A DNA stretch of 64,000 nucleotides from Streptomyces sp. NBC_01549 (GCF_026339955.1 NZ_JAPEPW010000002.1:1240001-1304000), one strand, 5' to 3'; positions 32,345 to 41,722 are shown, numbered from the stretch's first letter. Numbers and translations are program-made. Notes: generated by a model from the sequence alone, not told the origin.

Positions 32345-33274
32345 TCAGCCCTTGGTGGACCCCAGTGTCAGGCCCGCGACGAAGTGCCGTTGCAGGAGCA
32401 GGAAGACCAGGATCGTGGGGAGGGCGACCAGGACAGAGCCCGCCGCCAGCAGGTTGTAGTCCGTGAAGAACTGGCCGCGGAGGTTGTTGAGGGATGACGT
32501 GACCGGGAGCTTGTCGGGGTTGGAGATGAAGATCAGGGCCCAGAGGAAGTCGTTGTAGATCCAGGTGAACTCGAGGGTGCCGAGGGCCGCGAGGGCCGGG
32601 CGGCACAGCGGGAGCGTGATGCGCCAGAACTGGGTCCACACGCCCGCGCCGTCGACGATCGCGGCCTCGAGGATCTCCTGCGGCAGCGTCCTCATGAAAT
32701 TGGCCAGCACGAAGACGCAGAAGCCCATCTGGAAGCCGATGTTGACGATGATGACGGCCCAGTAGGAGTCGTACATCGTCAGCGAGTCGGACATCCACCA
32801 CGGCAGCGGGACCTTGTTGAACAGGACGTACAGCGGGGTGACGATGACCTGTTGGGGCAGCAGGTTGCCCGCGGTGAAGAACATCAGCAGGACCAGGCCC
32901 CCGCGCAGCTTCAGCCGGGACACGGCGAAGGCCACGAACGAGGCGAGGAAGAGGGTCACCAGGACGGCGGGCACAGCGATGAGCAGGGTGTTGGTGAAGT
33001 ACTTGCCCATACCGGATTCGCTGTAGGCGCGGCGGTAGTACTCGAAGGACAGGTGCTTCGGGAAGGAGAAGTAGCCGTTCTGCGCCGTCTCCTCGTAGGG
33101 CCGCAGCGAGGCGTAGACAGCGAGCAGGAGCGGCGCGAGGAAGGCGAGCGAGACGCCCATCAGGAAGATGTGGACGCCGAAGCGTCCGGGACGCGGCCGG
33201 CGGCGGGGAGCGGGCGTCTCGTCCGGAACGGGAGCGGGGCGCACGGGGGCACCGGTGCGGATGTCGGCGGTCAT
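32345..33274 (-). CDS. Sugar ABC transporter permease 2 (MalG/CUT1 type)
   Basis: 309 aa from ATG 33274, overlapping the preceding permease stop by four bases (ATGA). Six membrane segments; the EAA loop that contacts the ATPase is EILEAAIVDGAGVWTQFWRI followed by TLPLCRPAL. The N-terminal Pro/Arg-rich cytoplasmic tail is normal for actinobacteria. It works with the upstream permease and lipoprotein. No ATPase gene is in the cluster, so a shared ATPase such as MsiK, encoded elsewhere, is expected. Confidence 0.93.
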   Translation of the reverse strand: MTADIRTGAPVRPAPVPDETPAPRRRPRPGRFGVHIFLMGVSLAFLAPLLLAVYASLRPYEETAQNGYFSFPKHLSFEYYRRAYSESGMGKYFTNTLLIAVPAVLVTLFLASFVAFAVSRLKLRGGLVLLMFFTAGNLLPQQVIVTPLYVLFNKVPLPWWMSDSLTMYDSYWAVIIVNIGFQMGFCVFVLANFMRTLPQEILEAAIVDGAGVWTQFWRITLPLCRPALAALGTLEFTWIYNDFLWALIFISNPDKLPVTSSLNNLRGQFFTDYNLLAAGSVLVALPTILVFLLLQRHFVAGLTLGSTKG

Positions 33275-34185
33275 CGTTCGCGCGCACCTCGCAGCTCTTG
33301 GACCAGGAACGTCACGATGAACCCCAGGGAGACGGTGAGCAGGACGACCGCGATGGCGGAGCCGAATCCGATCCGGCTGGCTTCCCCGATGATGTTGTCG
33401 GTGATCAGGACGGAGAGCAGTTCCAGGCCGTTGCGGCCCTTGTTGACCGCGTAGACGATGTCGAACGCGCGCAGCGCCTCGATGACGGTGATGACACCGA
33501 CGATGACGTTGACCGGGCGCAGGGTCGGGAAGACGACGCGGAAGAAGGTCTGGCGGGCGTTGGCGCCGTCGATCGCGGCGGCTTCCTTCAGCTGCGGGTC
33601 GACGGACTTGAGTCCGGCGAGGTAGAGGATCATGACGTATCCCGTGTGCCGCCAGCTCGCCGCGATCATCATCATCCAGATGTTGAGGTGCGCGTCGCCG
33701 AGCCAGTCGACCGGGTTCTCGTGGTTGTTGAGGATCGTGTTGACCACGCCCTGGTCGGTGCCGAGGATCAGCTGGGCGATGAAGCCGACGATGGCGAGCG
33801 AGAGCACGACCGGCAGGTAGATCACGGACTGGTAGAAGCGGCTGAAGCGCACTCCGCGGTCGATGAGCACGGCGAGGAACAGTCCGAACGGGGTGGCGAT
33901 CAGGCCGAGGAAGAGCAGCCACAGGACGTTGTGGCGGACGGCGGGCCAGAACGCCGGGTAGTTCTCGAAGAGGTTCTTGTAGTTGTCGCCGCCGGCCCAG
34001 TGGACGTCGCCGACGCCGTCCCAGGAGGTGAAGGAGAGCCCGATGGAGGCGAGGGTCGGGCCCCAGACGATGACGATGTCGAGCAGGACGGGTATACCGA
34101 GGAGCACGCCGAGGACGACGGCGTCGCGGCGGGAGAACCGCCGCAGCCGTCGTCGCCCGGCGCGCCGTGGGATGTTGAGCGCCAC
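33271..34185 (-). CDS. Sugar ABC transporter permease 1 (MalF/CUT1 type)
   Basis: 304 aa with six membrane segments. EAA loop: QLKEAAAIDGANARQTFFRV then VFPTLRP. It follows the binding-protein gene by 21 bp and overlaps the second permease by four bases, so all three are one transcript. Together they import an oligosaccharide, probably a galactoside given the divergent GH27 gene. Confidence 0.93.
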   Translation of the reverse strand: MALNIPRRAGRRRLRRFSRRDAVVLGVLLGIPVLLDIVIVWGPTLASIGLSFTSWDGVGDVHWAGGDNYKNLFENYPAFWPAVRHNVLWLLFLGLIATPFGLFLAVLIDRGVRFSRFYQSVIYLPVVLSLAIVGFIAQLILGTDQGVVNTILNNHENPVDWLGDAHLNIWMMMIAASWRHTGYVMILYLAGLKSVDPQLKEAAAIDGANARQTFFRVVFPTLRPVNVIVGVITVIEALRAFDIVYAVNKGRNGLELLSVLITDNIIGEASRIGFGSAIAVVLLTVSLGFIVTFLVQELRGARER

Positions 34186-34206
34186 GGAACGTCTTCCCCC
34201 AGATGT

Positions 34207-35532
34207 TCAGCCGACGGGCGACGAGAAGATGGTCTTCTTCTGTCGTTCGATGCTGTTGCAGAGACCGTCGACGTCCTTCGGGTTGCCGATGAAGTCCTGG
34301 ATCGCCTTGATCATCACGGTCGAGGCGAAGTCCGGACGGGTGTCGCGGTCCATGAACTGCGAGATCTGCTTGGCGCCGGAGACGAGCTGAGCCGACTTTT
34401 TCTGCAGGGCGCTGTACTTGGCGGTGTCGGCGCCGTCGTTGACGGCCACGTTGTTGGGGTCGAGGGCGAGATAGGTGTTCTCGGCGGTGGGGGTGCCCAG
34501 CCAGGTCAGCAGGGCCTTGGCGCCGGTGAGGTTCTTCGACTTCTTGGCGACCAGGAATCCGTCGATGGGCGCTTCCACGGCGTCCTGCGCGTACTGGGGG
34601 TCGATCTCGGGGAAGGCGAAGAAGTCGATGTCGTCGCGTTCGTTCTCGGGGAACTGGGTGCCCGGGTGCGGCATTCCGAAGACCGCCATCCCCGTCTTGC
34701 GCTGTTGCAGGCTCTGCCCTGCCTCCTCCCAGGTGCGGCCGAGGGCGCCCTTCTGGTAGTACGGCATGACCTCGCGCCAGGTGTCGAAGACGTTCTTGAC
34801 CTTGGTGTCGGTCCAGGACTCCGTGCCGGCCATCAGGGACTTGTGGAAGTCGTATCCGTTCAGGCGCATGTTGATGTAGTCGAAGGTGCCCATCGCGGGC
34901 CAGCCGTCCTTGTCGCAGAAGGCGACGGGCGTCCCGTCCTTCGACATCCGCTTGGCCAGCGCGATGAAGTCGTCCCAGGTCCTGGGCTGTTGGTAGCCCT
35001 TGGACTGGAAGAGGCTCTTGCGGTGGAAAACGGCCCACGGATAGTAGTAGTACGGCACGAAGTACTGCTTGCCGGAGTGGGTGGACTGCTCCTTCAGGGC
35101 GTCGGAGAAGCCGGTGAAGCCGCTCCACACGTCGCTGATCTCGTGCAGGAGCCCCTTCTCCGCGAAGTACTGCATGCGATACCCCGCGAACCACATGAAG
35201 ACGTCGTCGGGCGTGCCCTGGAGATAGCGGTTGATGTTCTCCTGGAAGTCGTTGTGGTCCTTGGTGTTGACCTTGACCTTCTTGCCGGACTTCTTCTCGT
35301 ACGCCGAGAAGGCCGCCGCGTACGCCTTCTTGGGGACCGGGTCCGAGGCGTTGGACCCCACGGTGACTTCGTTCTTGTTTCCGCCGGGTCCGTCGCCGCA
35401 CGCGGACAGCAGGGCGGGGAGCGTGAGCGCGCCGGCCCCGACGGCCGCACCGCGCAAGAGATTTCGCCGGGACATCCGATGACCTGATGTGCCTTCGGGC
35501 ATGACGGTCCCCTTCAACGATGACTGTGCCAT
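34207..35532 (-). CDS. Sugar ABC transporter substrate-binding lipoprotein
   Basis: 441 aa from ATG 35532, directly after GAGGAGGGGGAC. The signal has a twin-arginine (RRNLLRG), a hydrophobic stretch and a lipobox LLSAC, so it is a Tat-type lipoprotein anchored outside the membrane. The extracytoplasmic solute-binding fold (family 1) follows, for example RMSKDGTPVAFCDKDGW and LGTPTAENTYLALDPNN. It heads the importer operon and is divergent from the secreted GH27 enzyme, whose products it likely binds. Confidence 0.93.
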   Translation of the reverse strand: MAQSSLKGTVMPEGTSGHRMSRRNLLRGAAVGAGALTLPALLSACGDGPGGNKNEVTVGSNASDPVPKKAYAAAFSAYEKKSGKKVKVNTKDHNDFQENINRYLQGTPDDVFMWFAGYRMQYFAEKGLLHEISDVWSGFTGFSDALKEQSTHSGKQYFVPYYYYPWAVFHRKSLFQSKGYQQPRTWDDFIALAKRMSKDGTPVAFCDKDGWPAMGTFDYINMRLNGYDFHKSLMAGTESWTDTKVKNVFDTWREVMPYYQKGALGRTWEEAGQSLQQRKTGMAVFGMPHPGTQFPENERDDIDFFAFPEIDPQYAQDAVEAPIDGFLVAKKSKNLTGAKALLTWLGTPTAENTYLALDPNNVAVNDGADTAKYSALQKKSAQLVSGAKQISQFMDRDTRPDFASTVMIKAIQDFIGNPKDVDGLCNSIERQKKTIFSSPVG

Positions 35533-35742
35533 GTCCCCCTCCTCGGGGTGTCACCTAACACAACCGAACGCGAGGCTTGGATCTCACTCCCATGTCGGAG
35601 TGTCGTCAAGGGTTCTGACGGGATATCGAACAACCGTTACCACTTCTCTTCCAACAGAGTTGGACAGGTCCTACCGTAAGCGCGCACCCTTGTCGCGGAC
35701 ATGATGTCATCCTATCTTTCGCGAGTTCGGAGGAACGTGACG
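35533..35742. promoter_or_regulatory. Divergent promoters, importer operon / GH27 gene
   Basis: For GH27 (plus): TTGTCG (35690-35695) and TATCTT (35713-35718), 17 bp apart; the spacer contains the palindrome GACATGATGTC. GGAGG at 35729 sets the ATG at 35743. For the importer (minus): TTGACG (35609-35604) and TGAGAT (35586-35581), 17 bp apart. Between them lies ATATCGAACAACCGTTACC, which partly resembles the AACGTT-centred LacI operator near 38920. Confidence 0.55.
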
Positions 35743-37770
35743 ATGCGTCACCTTCACACCCGCACAACCCGCCGAAGAGTGGTCGGAGCACTCACGACGG
35801 CCCTGTTGTGTACGACCGCCCTGGCCGCCCCGGAGGCCCTGGCCGCCCCCACCCCCGCCGCCCCCGCGACCCCGGCCCTGACCGGCGGCCTCGCGCTCAC
35901 CCCTCCAATGGGATTCAACAACTGGAACTCCACGCACTGCCGTGCCGAGTTCAACGAGAGCATGGTCAAGGGAATCGCGGACCTCTTCGTGGAGAAGGGT
36001 CTCAAGGACGCCGGGTACCAGTACGTCAATCTGGACGACTGCTGGGCCCTGCCGAACCGGAACGCCGACGGCAAGCTGGTGCCCGACCCGGCGCGCTTCC
36101 CGAACGGGATCAAGGCGGTCGCCGACTATGTGCACGCCAAGGGGCTCAAGCTCGGCATCTACACCAGCGCGGGCACGAAGACGTGCGACAGCGTCGGCTT
36201 CCCAGGGGCCCTCGGCCACGAGTACAGCGACGCCCGGCAGTTCGCGGACTGGGGCGTCGACTACCTCAAGTACGACAACTGCAACAACCAGGGCGTGGAC
36301 GCCAAGCTGCGCTACACGACCATGCGGGACGCGCTGAAGGCGACCGGGCGGCCCATCGTCTACAGCCTCTGCGAATGGGGCGAGAACAAGCCCTGGGAGT
36401 GGGCCTCGGACGTCGGACATCTGTGGCGCACGACCGGTGACATCAACGACAGCTGGGGCTCGATGCTGTCGATCCTCAAGCAGAACCTGCCCCTCGCCCC
36501 GTACGCCGGTCCCGGTCACTGGAACGACCCGGACATGCTGGAGGTCGGCAACGGCGGCATGACCGACACCGAGTACCGCTCGCACTTCTCGATGTGGTCG
36601 GTCATGGCGGCTCCGCTCCTCATCGGCTCGGACCTGCGCAAGGCGTCCCCGGCCACCTTCGACATCCTCGACAACAAGGAAGTCATCGCGGTCGACCAGG
36701 ACCCGCTGGGCAAGCAGGGGACCGTGCTCTCCTCCGAGGGCGGGCGCTGGGTCGTCGCCAAGGAGATGAAGGACGGCAGCCAAGCGGTGGCACTGTTCAA
36801 CGAGACCGGCAGCGCCCAGCACATCGCCACGACCGCGCGGGCCGTGGGACTGCCGGCCGCCCCCGCCTACACCCTGCGCGACCTGTGGCAGCGCCGGAGC
36901 TACAACACCGCGGGCGCCATCTCCGCCACCGTCCCCGCACACGGCACCGTCCTCGTCCGTGTCTCGGCCGACCGCCACTGGGCCAAGAACCCGCCCGCCG
37001 TCGAACTCGGCCTGGACGGCAGCCAGCTGGTCGAGGCGGGCAAGCCGGTCTCCCTGACGTCGTACGTCACCGACCTCGGCCGTACGTCCGCGAGGCGCAT
37101 CTCGGTGGCGCTGAGCGGGCCGACGGGATGGACGGTCGCGGCCACCTCACCGACCACGGCGGGCACGGTACGCACGGGCCGTTCCCTGCGTACGAAGTGG
37201 CGGGTCACCGCACCCGAGGGCACGGCCCCGGGATCGTACGACCTGACGCTCAAGGCCACGTACCGCTCACCGACCGGGACGCACGCCACGAGCGTGCTCC
37301 CGCTGACGGTGTCGGTGGCGGCGGCTCCCCCGTCGGGCGTCTCCTACCTCGGCGACCTGCCCTGGTTGTCGACGACCAATGGATTCGGGCCGGTCGAGCG
37401 CAACACCAGTAACGGCGAGAGCGCCGCAGGTGACGGTCATCCGATCACTCTCGGCGGTGTCGTCTACGCCAAGGGGCTCGGTGCGCACGCCCCGAGCGCC
37501 GTCGAGTACTACACCGGCAAACGGTGCCGGACCGTCACCGCGGACGTCGGCGTCGACGACGAGAAGGGCGCCAACGGTACGGTCGCGTTCGAGATCTGGG
37601 CGGACGGCACGTTGGTCGCCTCGACCGGGGTCCTCACCAACGCGATGCCGGCCCAGCCGGTCTCGGCCGACGTGACCGGCGCCGAGGTGGTCCGCCTCGT
37701 GGTCACCGACGGCGGCGACGGTGTCGACTCGGACCACGCGGACTGGGCGAACGCCCAGCTGACCTGCTGA
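35743..37770 (+). CDS. Secreted GH27 alpha-galactosidase with NEW3 and NPCBM domains
   Basis: 675 aa from ATG 35743, ten bases after GGAGG. The signal peptide is MRHLHTRTTRRRVVGALTTA... with cleavage near ALAAP. The GH27 barrel (about 40-310) has PPMGFNNWNSTHC at its start, nucleophile Asp178 in YLKYDNCN and the acid/base region GHWNDPDMLE (262-264). A beta-sandwich C-terminal domain, a NEW3 domain (about 425-525) and an NPCBM carbohydrate-binding module (about 535-675, ending DSDHADWANAQLTC) follow. GH27 members hydrolyse terminal alpha-galactose or beta-L-arabinopyranose; sequence alone does not decide. Divergent from the sugar importer and near a ROK kinase and LacI regulator. Confidence 0.93.
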   Translation: MRHLHTRTTRRRVVGALTTALLCTTALAAPEALAAPTPAAPATPALTGGLALTPPMGFNNWNSTHCRAEFNESMVKGIADLFVEKGLKDAGYQYVNLDDCWALPNRNADGKLVPDPARFPNGIKAVADYVHAKGLKLGIYTSAGTKTCDSVGFPGALGHEYSDARQFADWGVDYLKYDNCNNQGVDAKLRYTTMRDALKATGRPIVYSLCEWGENKPWEWASDVGHLWRTTGDINDSWGSMLSILKQNLPLAPYAGPGHWNDPDMLEVGNGGMTDTEYRSHFSMWSVMAAPLLIGSDLRKASPATFDILDNKEVIAVDQDPLGKQGTVLSSEGGRWVVAKEMKDGSQAVALFNETGSAQHIATTARAVGLPAAPAYTLRDLWQRRSYNTAGAISATVPAHGTVLVRVSADRHWAKNPPAVELGLDGSQLVEAGKPVSLTSYVTDLGRTSARRISVALSGPTGWTVAATSPTTAGTVRTGRSLRTKWRVTAPEGTAPGSYDLTLKATYRSPTGTHATSVLPLTVSVAAAPPSGVSYLGDLPWLSTTNGFGPVERNTSNGESAAGDGHPITLGGVVYAKGLGAHAPSAVEYYTGKRCRTVTADVGVDDEKGANGTVAFEIWADGTLVASTGVLTNAMPAQPVSADVTGAEVVRLVVTDGGDGVDSDHADWANAQLTC

Positions 37771-37777
37771 TCGGTGC

Positions 37778-37805
37778 GCCGAGCCGGGGTCTCCTCCGGC
37801 TCGGC
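37778..37805. terminator. Bidirectional terminator between GH27 and ROK kinase genes
   Basis: Perfect 10-bp stem GCCGAGCCGG / CCGGCTCGGC with loop GGTCTCCT, between two convergent stops (37770 and 37856). Nearby TGATCGGT and ACCGATCA can extend a larger fold. No T-run, as usual in this genus. Confidence 0.7.
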
Positions 37806-37855
37806 AGCGGGCGGCGACCCGGCCCCGACCGATCAACGGCGGCCCGGGGTGGCTC

Positions 37856-38815
37856 TCAGCCCGCGACCCGCTCCGCGGTCGCGCTCGGCTGCCTGCTGAG
37901 TGCGGCGGCCGCCGCGCCGACCAGACCCGCGTCCGTGCCCATCAGCGCGGGCGCCACGGTCAGCCGTTGCACGAAGGACAGGGTGGCGTAGTCGGCCAGC
38001 GCCTTGCGGAGCGGGGCGAAGAGCACGTCCCCTGCCTTGCCCACTCCCCCGCCGATGACGGCGATGTCGATCTCGACGAGGGTCGCGGTCGCCGCGATGC
38101 CCGCCGCCAGCGCCTTCGCCGCGCGTTCGAACGAGGCCACCGCCACCGGGTCGCCCTCGCGCGCCGCGGCGGCCACCGCGGCCGCCGAGGTGTCGCCGTC
38201 GGGCCCCGGCTGCCAGCCGCCCTCCAGCGCCCGCCGCGCGATGTTCGGACCGCTCGCGATGCGCTCCACGCAACCGCGCGAACCGCACGGGCAGGAGTCA
38301 CCGTCGAGGTCCACGCTGATGTGCCCGATGTGGCCCGCGTTGCCCGTGGGGCCGGGGTGCAGCTGACCGTTCAGGACCAGTCCGCCACCGACACCCGTCG
38401 AGACCACCATGCACAGCGCGTTGTCGTGGCCGCGCGCGGCACCCTGCCAGTGCTCGGCGGCGGTGATGGCCACCCCGTCGCCGATCAGCTCGACCGGCAG
38501 GCCCCCGGTCGCCGCACGGACCCGCTCGACGAGCGGGTAGTCGCGCCAGCCCGGCACGTTCACCGGGCTCACGGTGCCCGCGGAGGCGTCCACCGGGCCC
38601 GCGCTGCCGATGCCGACGGTCCCCGCACGGCCCCACAGCGGTGACCCGGTCAGCTCGCCGAGCACCTCCTCGACGGCCCCCATCACGGTGTCGCCGTCCT
38701 CCCGCGCGGGCGTCGCGCGCTGCGCGCGCAGAAGGATGCGGCCGTGGTCGTCCACCAGCGCTCCGGCGATCTTGGTGCCGCCGATGTCGAGCGCGGCCAC
38801 GAGGTCGGTGTGCAT
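37856..38815 (-). CDS. ROK family sugar kinase (glucokinase-like)
   Basis: 319 aa. Phosphate-binding loop ALDIGGTKIAGALVDD, sugar-binding STGVGGGLVLNG and the zinc motif CPCGSRGCVERIASGP, all intact. ROK kinases phosphorylate glucose or related hexoses with ATP. Placed between the galactosidase and a LacI regulator, it probably phosphorylates a released or imported hexose. It is divergent from the LacI gene across a shared operator. Confidence 0.92.
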   Translation of the reverse strand: MHTDLVAALDIGGTKIAGALVDDHGRILLRAQRATPAREDGDTVMGAVEEVLGELTGSPLWGRAGTVGIGSAGPVDASAGTVSPVNVPGWRDYPLVERVRAATGGLPVELIGDGVAITAAEHWQGAARGHDNALCMVVSTGVGGGLVLNGQLHPGPTGNAGHIGHISVDLDGDSCPCGSRGCVERIASGPNIARRALEGGWQPGPDGDTSAAAVAAAAREGDPVAVASFERAAKALAAGIAATATLVEIDIAVIGGGVGKAGDVLFAPLRKALADYATLSFVQRLTVAPALMGTDAGLVGAAAAALSRQPSATAERVAG

Positions 38816-38914
38816 CAGTGTCAGTTCTCCCGGTGAACCTGGTGAAAGGGGCAGACCGGTCTCGCGGTGGGGGGCGCAGGCCGGAGAATGCGGTGGACAG
38901 TGTCTCCCGCATCT

Positions 38915-38926
38915 GACAACGTTGTC
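38915..38926. promoter_or_regulatory. LacI-family operator GACAACGTTGTC
   Basis: Perfect 12-bp palindrome with the central CG typical of LacI/GalR operators, 100 bp before the kinase start and about 115 bp before the LacI gene. It likely controls both divergent genes. Confidence 0.75.
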
Positions 38927-39041
38927 CAGGCTCTATGCTCGACGCCACATCCTCATACACCTCCATGGACCGCCGCGCCCCCGTAAACAACAGGACCCGT
39001 GGACGACGGGAACCGTGGACGACAGGACAGGACAGCGCATC

Positions 39042-40079
39042 GTGGCAGAGACCGCCCGCCGACCCGAGAACCGCTACGGCAACCGTCCGACCATGAAGGA
39101 TGTGGCGGCACGAGCCGGGGTGGGCCTCAAGACGGTCTCGCGAGTCGTCAACGGTGAGCCCGGCGTCACTCCGGACACCGAACGCCGCGTCCAGGAGGCC
39201 ATCGACGCGCTGGGCTTCCGCCGCAACGACAGCGCCCGGGTCCTGCGCAAGGGCCGCACCGCGAGCATCGGCCTCGTCCTGGAGGACCTCGCCGACCCCT
39301 TCTACGGCCCCCTCAGCCGCGCGGTCGAGGAGGTGGCCCGCGCCCACGGCGCGCTGCTCATCAACGGCTCCAGCGCCGAGGACCCGGACCGCGAACAGGA
39401 GCTGGCCCTCGCCCTGTGCGCACGCCGCGTGGACGGGCTGGTGATCATCCCGGCCGGTGATGACCACCGCTATCTGGAGCCCGAGATCAAGGCGGGCGTC
39501 GCCACGGTGTTCGTGGACCGTCCGGCGGGACAGATCGACGCCGACGTGGTGCTGTCCGACAGCTTCGGCGGGGCCCGCGACGGCGTCGCCCATCTGATCG
39601 CCCACGGCCACCGCCGGATCGGCTTCATCGGCGACATGCCGCGTATCCACACCGCCGCCGAGCGGCTGCGCGGCTACCGGGCGGCCATGGAGGAGGCGGG
39701 CATACCCGTCGAGGACGACTGGATGTCCCTGGGCGTCACCGACCCGCAGCGGGTGCGCAAGGCGGCCGAGGACATGCTGTCCGGCCCCTCTCCCGTCACC
39801 GCGGTCTTCGCCGGCAACAACCGCGTCACCGTCACGGTCGTCCGTGTCATCGCCGAGCGCGGCCGGCCGGTCGCCCTCGTCGGCTTCGACGACATCGAGC
39901 TCGCCGACCTCCTCGAGCCCGGCGTCACCGTGGTCGCCCAGGACGCCGCCGCCCTCGGCCGCACCGCCGCCGAGCGCCTCTTCCGCCAGCTGGAGGGCAC
40001 CCTCATCACCCCGGAACGCATCGAACTCCCGACCCGTCTGATCACCCGCGGCTCGGGCGAACTGCCGCCCGCGGACTGA
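39042..40079 (+). CDS. LacI family transcriptional regulator
   Basis: 345 aa from GTG 39042, nine bases after AGGA; a GTG at 39015 is the alternative. The N-terminal helix-turn-helix and hinge read TMKDVAARAGVGLKTVSRVV and LGFRRNDSARVLRKG, followed by a periplasmic-binding-protein-like sugar sensor (VLEDLADPFYGPLSRAVEE; RRIGFIGDMPRIHTAAERL; VALVGFDDIELADLLEPGV). The hinge and operator fit GalR/LacI repressors. It probably regulates the galactoside cluster. Confidence 0.92.
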   Translation: MAETARRPENRYGNRPTMKDVAARAGVGLKTVSRVVNGEPGVTPDTERRVQEAIDALGFRRNDSARVLRKGRTASIGLVLEDLADPFYGPLSRAVEEVARAHGALLINGSSAEDPDREQELALALCARRVDGLVIIPAGDDHRYLEPEIKAGVATVFVDRPAGQIDADVVLSDSFGGARDGVAHLIAHGHRRIGFIGDMPRIHTAAERLRGYRAAMEEAGIPVEDDWMSLGVTDPQRVRKAAEDMLSGPSPVTAVFAGNNRVTVTVVRVIAERGRPVALVGFDDIELADLLEPGVTVVAQDAAALGRTAAERLFRQLEGTLITPERIELPTRLITRGSGELPPAD

Positions 40080-40366
40080 GCCGTGGCCGAGCCGGACCCG
40101 TGCACTCCATGTGAGTCTCATGGGATATGTGTCCGCGTCGCCCTTCCACGTGCCGGGCGCCTACCTGTACGTCAACCGCCGCGGAGTGCTCCACAACGGC
40201 TCCGGTACACCTCGCCCGCACCCCGGCGAGCGCCCGCTGCTCGCCTCGCTCCTCGCCGGGTCGGCGCGGCTGCGCGAGTTGTTCGGGGAGACGCGGGAGG
40301 AGTTCTGCACGCGGGCTCGCGGCGGAGCCGCACAGTGTCACAGTCCCGTGCCCCTTTCGGGGCGCT
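40080..40366 (+). other. Gap with a possible small gene
   Basis: 287 bp. The frame starting ATG 40120 (MGYVSASPFHVPGAYLYVNR) has plausible composition for ~70 residues (LLASLLAGSARLRELFGETR), then degenerates into the antisense of the aldolase gene. I do not recognise it. There is no clear ribosome site. Confidence 0.3.
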
Positions 40367-41671
40367 CTACTTCGCCGAGATGGTCAGATCGCCGCGCCTC
40401 GGCACGGCGAAACCCTCCAGGTCCGCCCTCGTCAGACCCGTCGCCCTCGCCACCTCCGCGATGTCCAGGGCACCGCAGTCCAGGCCGCGCAGGAGGTAGC
40501 TGCTGAGGGCCTTGGCGGTGGCGGGCTCGTCCATGACGTCGCCGTCGGTGTGGCTGGCGTAGCGCGCGAGGCGGGCGGCGGCCTGTTCGAAGCCCTCGCG
40601 GTAGAAGGCGAAGACGGCGGCGTAGCGGGTCAGGATGTGGCCGGGGTGCATGTCCCAGCCCTGGTAGTAGGCGCGGGCCAGGGCTCGGCGGGTGAGTCCG
40701 TAGTGGAGGCGCCAGGCGTCGTGGACCTTCTCGGTGGGGCCGATCGGCAGGACGTTGGTGGAGCCGTCCGAGACGCGTACGCCGGTGCCCGCGGCGGCGA
40801 CCTGCATGATCGCCTTGGCGTGGTCGGCGGCCGGGTGGTCGCTGGCCTGGTAGGCGGCGCTGACGCCGAGGCAGGCACTGTAGTCGAAGGTGCCGTAGTG
40901 CAGACCGGTGGCGCGGCCCTCGGCGGCCTGGATCATCCGGGCGACGGTCGCGGTGCCGTCGGTCGCGAGGATGGACTGGCTGGTCTCGATCTGGATCTCG
41001 AAGCCGATGCGGCCGGGCTCCAGGCCGCGTGCCTTCTCGAACTCCTCCAGGAGCCGCACCATCGCCGTGACCTGCTCGGCGTACGTCACCTTCGGCAGGG
41101 TCAGCACGAGCCCCCCGGGCAGGCCTCCCGCCTCCATCAGTCCCGTCAGGAAGATGTCGAGCGTACGGATCCCCCGGTCTCGTACCGGCGCCTCCATGCA
41201 CTTCATGCGGATGCCCATGTACGGGGCAGCCGTGCCGTTCTCGTACGCCTCGGTGATCAGTCGGGCCGCGCGGGCCGCCGCCTCGTCCTCCTCGGCGTCC
41301 GGGCGCGGGCCGTAGCCGTCCTCGAAGTCGACCCGCAGGTCCTCGACGGGTTCGCGCTCCAGCTTGGCCCGTACGCGGTCGTACACGGGCTCGGCGAGGT
41401 CGTCGGTGAGGCCGAGGACGGCGGCGAAGGACGCGGCGTCGGGGGCGTGTTCGTCGAGGGCCGCGAGGGCCCGGTCGCCCCAGGAGCGGATGGTGTCGGC
41501 GGCGAACACGTCGCCGGGGACGTACACGGTGTGGACGGGCTGGCGGGTGCCGGGGTCTCCTGGGTAACGCCGCGCCAGCTCGGCGTCGACCGGGGCGAGA
41601 GAGGCGCTGATCTCCTCGCTGACGGCGCCCGCGAGGGTCGTCGCCACGTGCTCCTGCTGGCCCTGACCCAT
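40367..41671 (-). CDS. HpcH/HpaI aldolase / citrate-lyase-like protein (DUF6986 type)
   Basis: 434 aa from ATG 41671, six bases after GGAGGG; the longer start at 41731 runs through the promoter. It has a TIM-barrel citrate-lyase-beta/malate-synthase-like fold with candidate Mg-binding acidic residues in LRVDFEDGYGPRPDAEEDE and IGFEIQIETSQSIL. The family cleaves or forms C-C bonds in acyl-CoA or 2-oxoacid substrates; this subfamily's substrate is not known to me. A single gene, divergent from the secreted EEP hydrolase. Its promoter has two TCCGC-GAA repeats. Confidence 0.85.
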   Translation of the reverse strand: MGQGQQEHVATTLAGAVSEEISASLAPVDAELARRYPGDPGTRQPVHTVYVPGDVFAADTIRSWGDRALAALDEHAPDAASFAAVLGLTDDLAEPVYDRVRAKLEREPVEDLRVDFEDGYGPRPDAEEDEAAARAARLITEAYENGTAAPYMGIRMKCMEAPVRDRGIRTLDIFLTGLMEAGGLPGGLVLTLPKVTYAEQVTAMVRLLEEFEKARGLEPGRIGFEIQIETSQSILATDGTATVARMIQAAEGRATGLHYGTFDYSACLGVSAAYQASDHPAADHAKAIMQVAAAGTGVRVSDGSTNVLPIGPTEKVHDAWRLHYGLTRRALARAYYQGWDMHPGHILTRYAAVFAFYREGFEQAAARLARYASHTDGDVMDEPATAKALSSYLLRGLDCGALDIAEVARATGLTRADLEGFAVPRRGDLTISAK

Positions 41672-41688
41672 CCCACACCCTCCAGCTT

Positions 41689-41722
41689 TCCGCTCCACGG
41701 AATCAACAATCCGCAGAGTGAA
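41689..41722 (-). promoter_or_regulatory. Paired TCCGC-N5/6-GAA elements before the aldolase gene
   Basis: TCCGCTCCACGGAA (41689-41702) and TCCGCAGAGTGAA (41710-41722) lie in tandem 18 bp before the aldolase ATG. On the coding strand they read TTC-N5-GCGGA, similar to sites of IclR-type regulators. The regulator is not in the window. Confidence 0.35.

Noticed and set aside
32345..35554. A 1,069-codon minus-strand frame through the sugar importer
   Set aside because: It reads the permease 2 gene correctly only at its end. Upstream it is out of frame with the binding protein and permease 1, which have clear domains.
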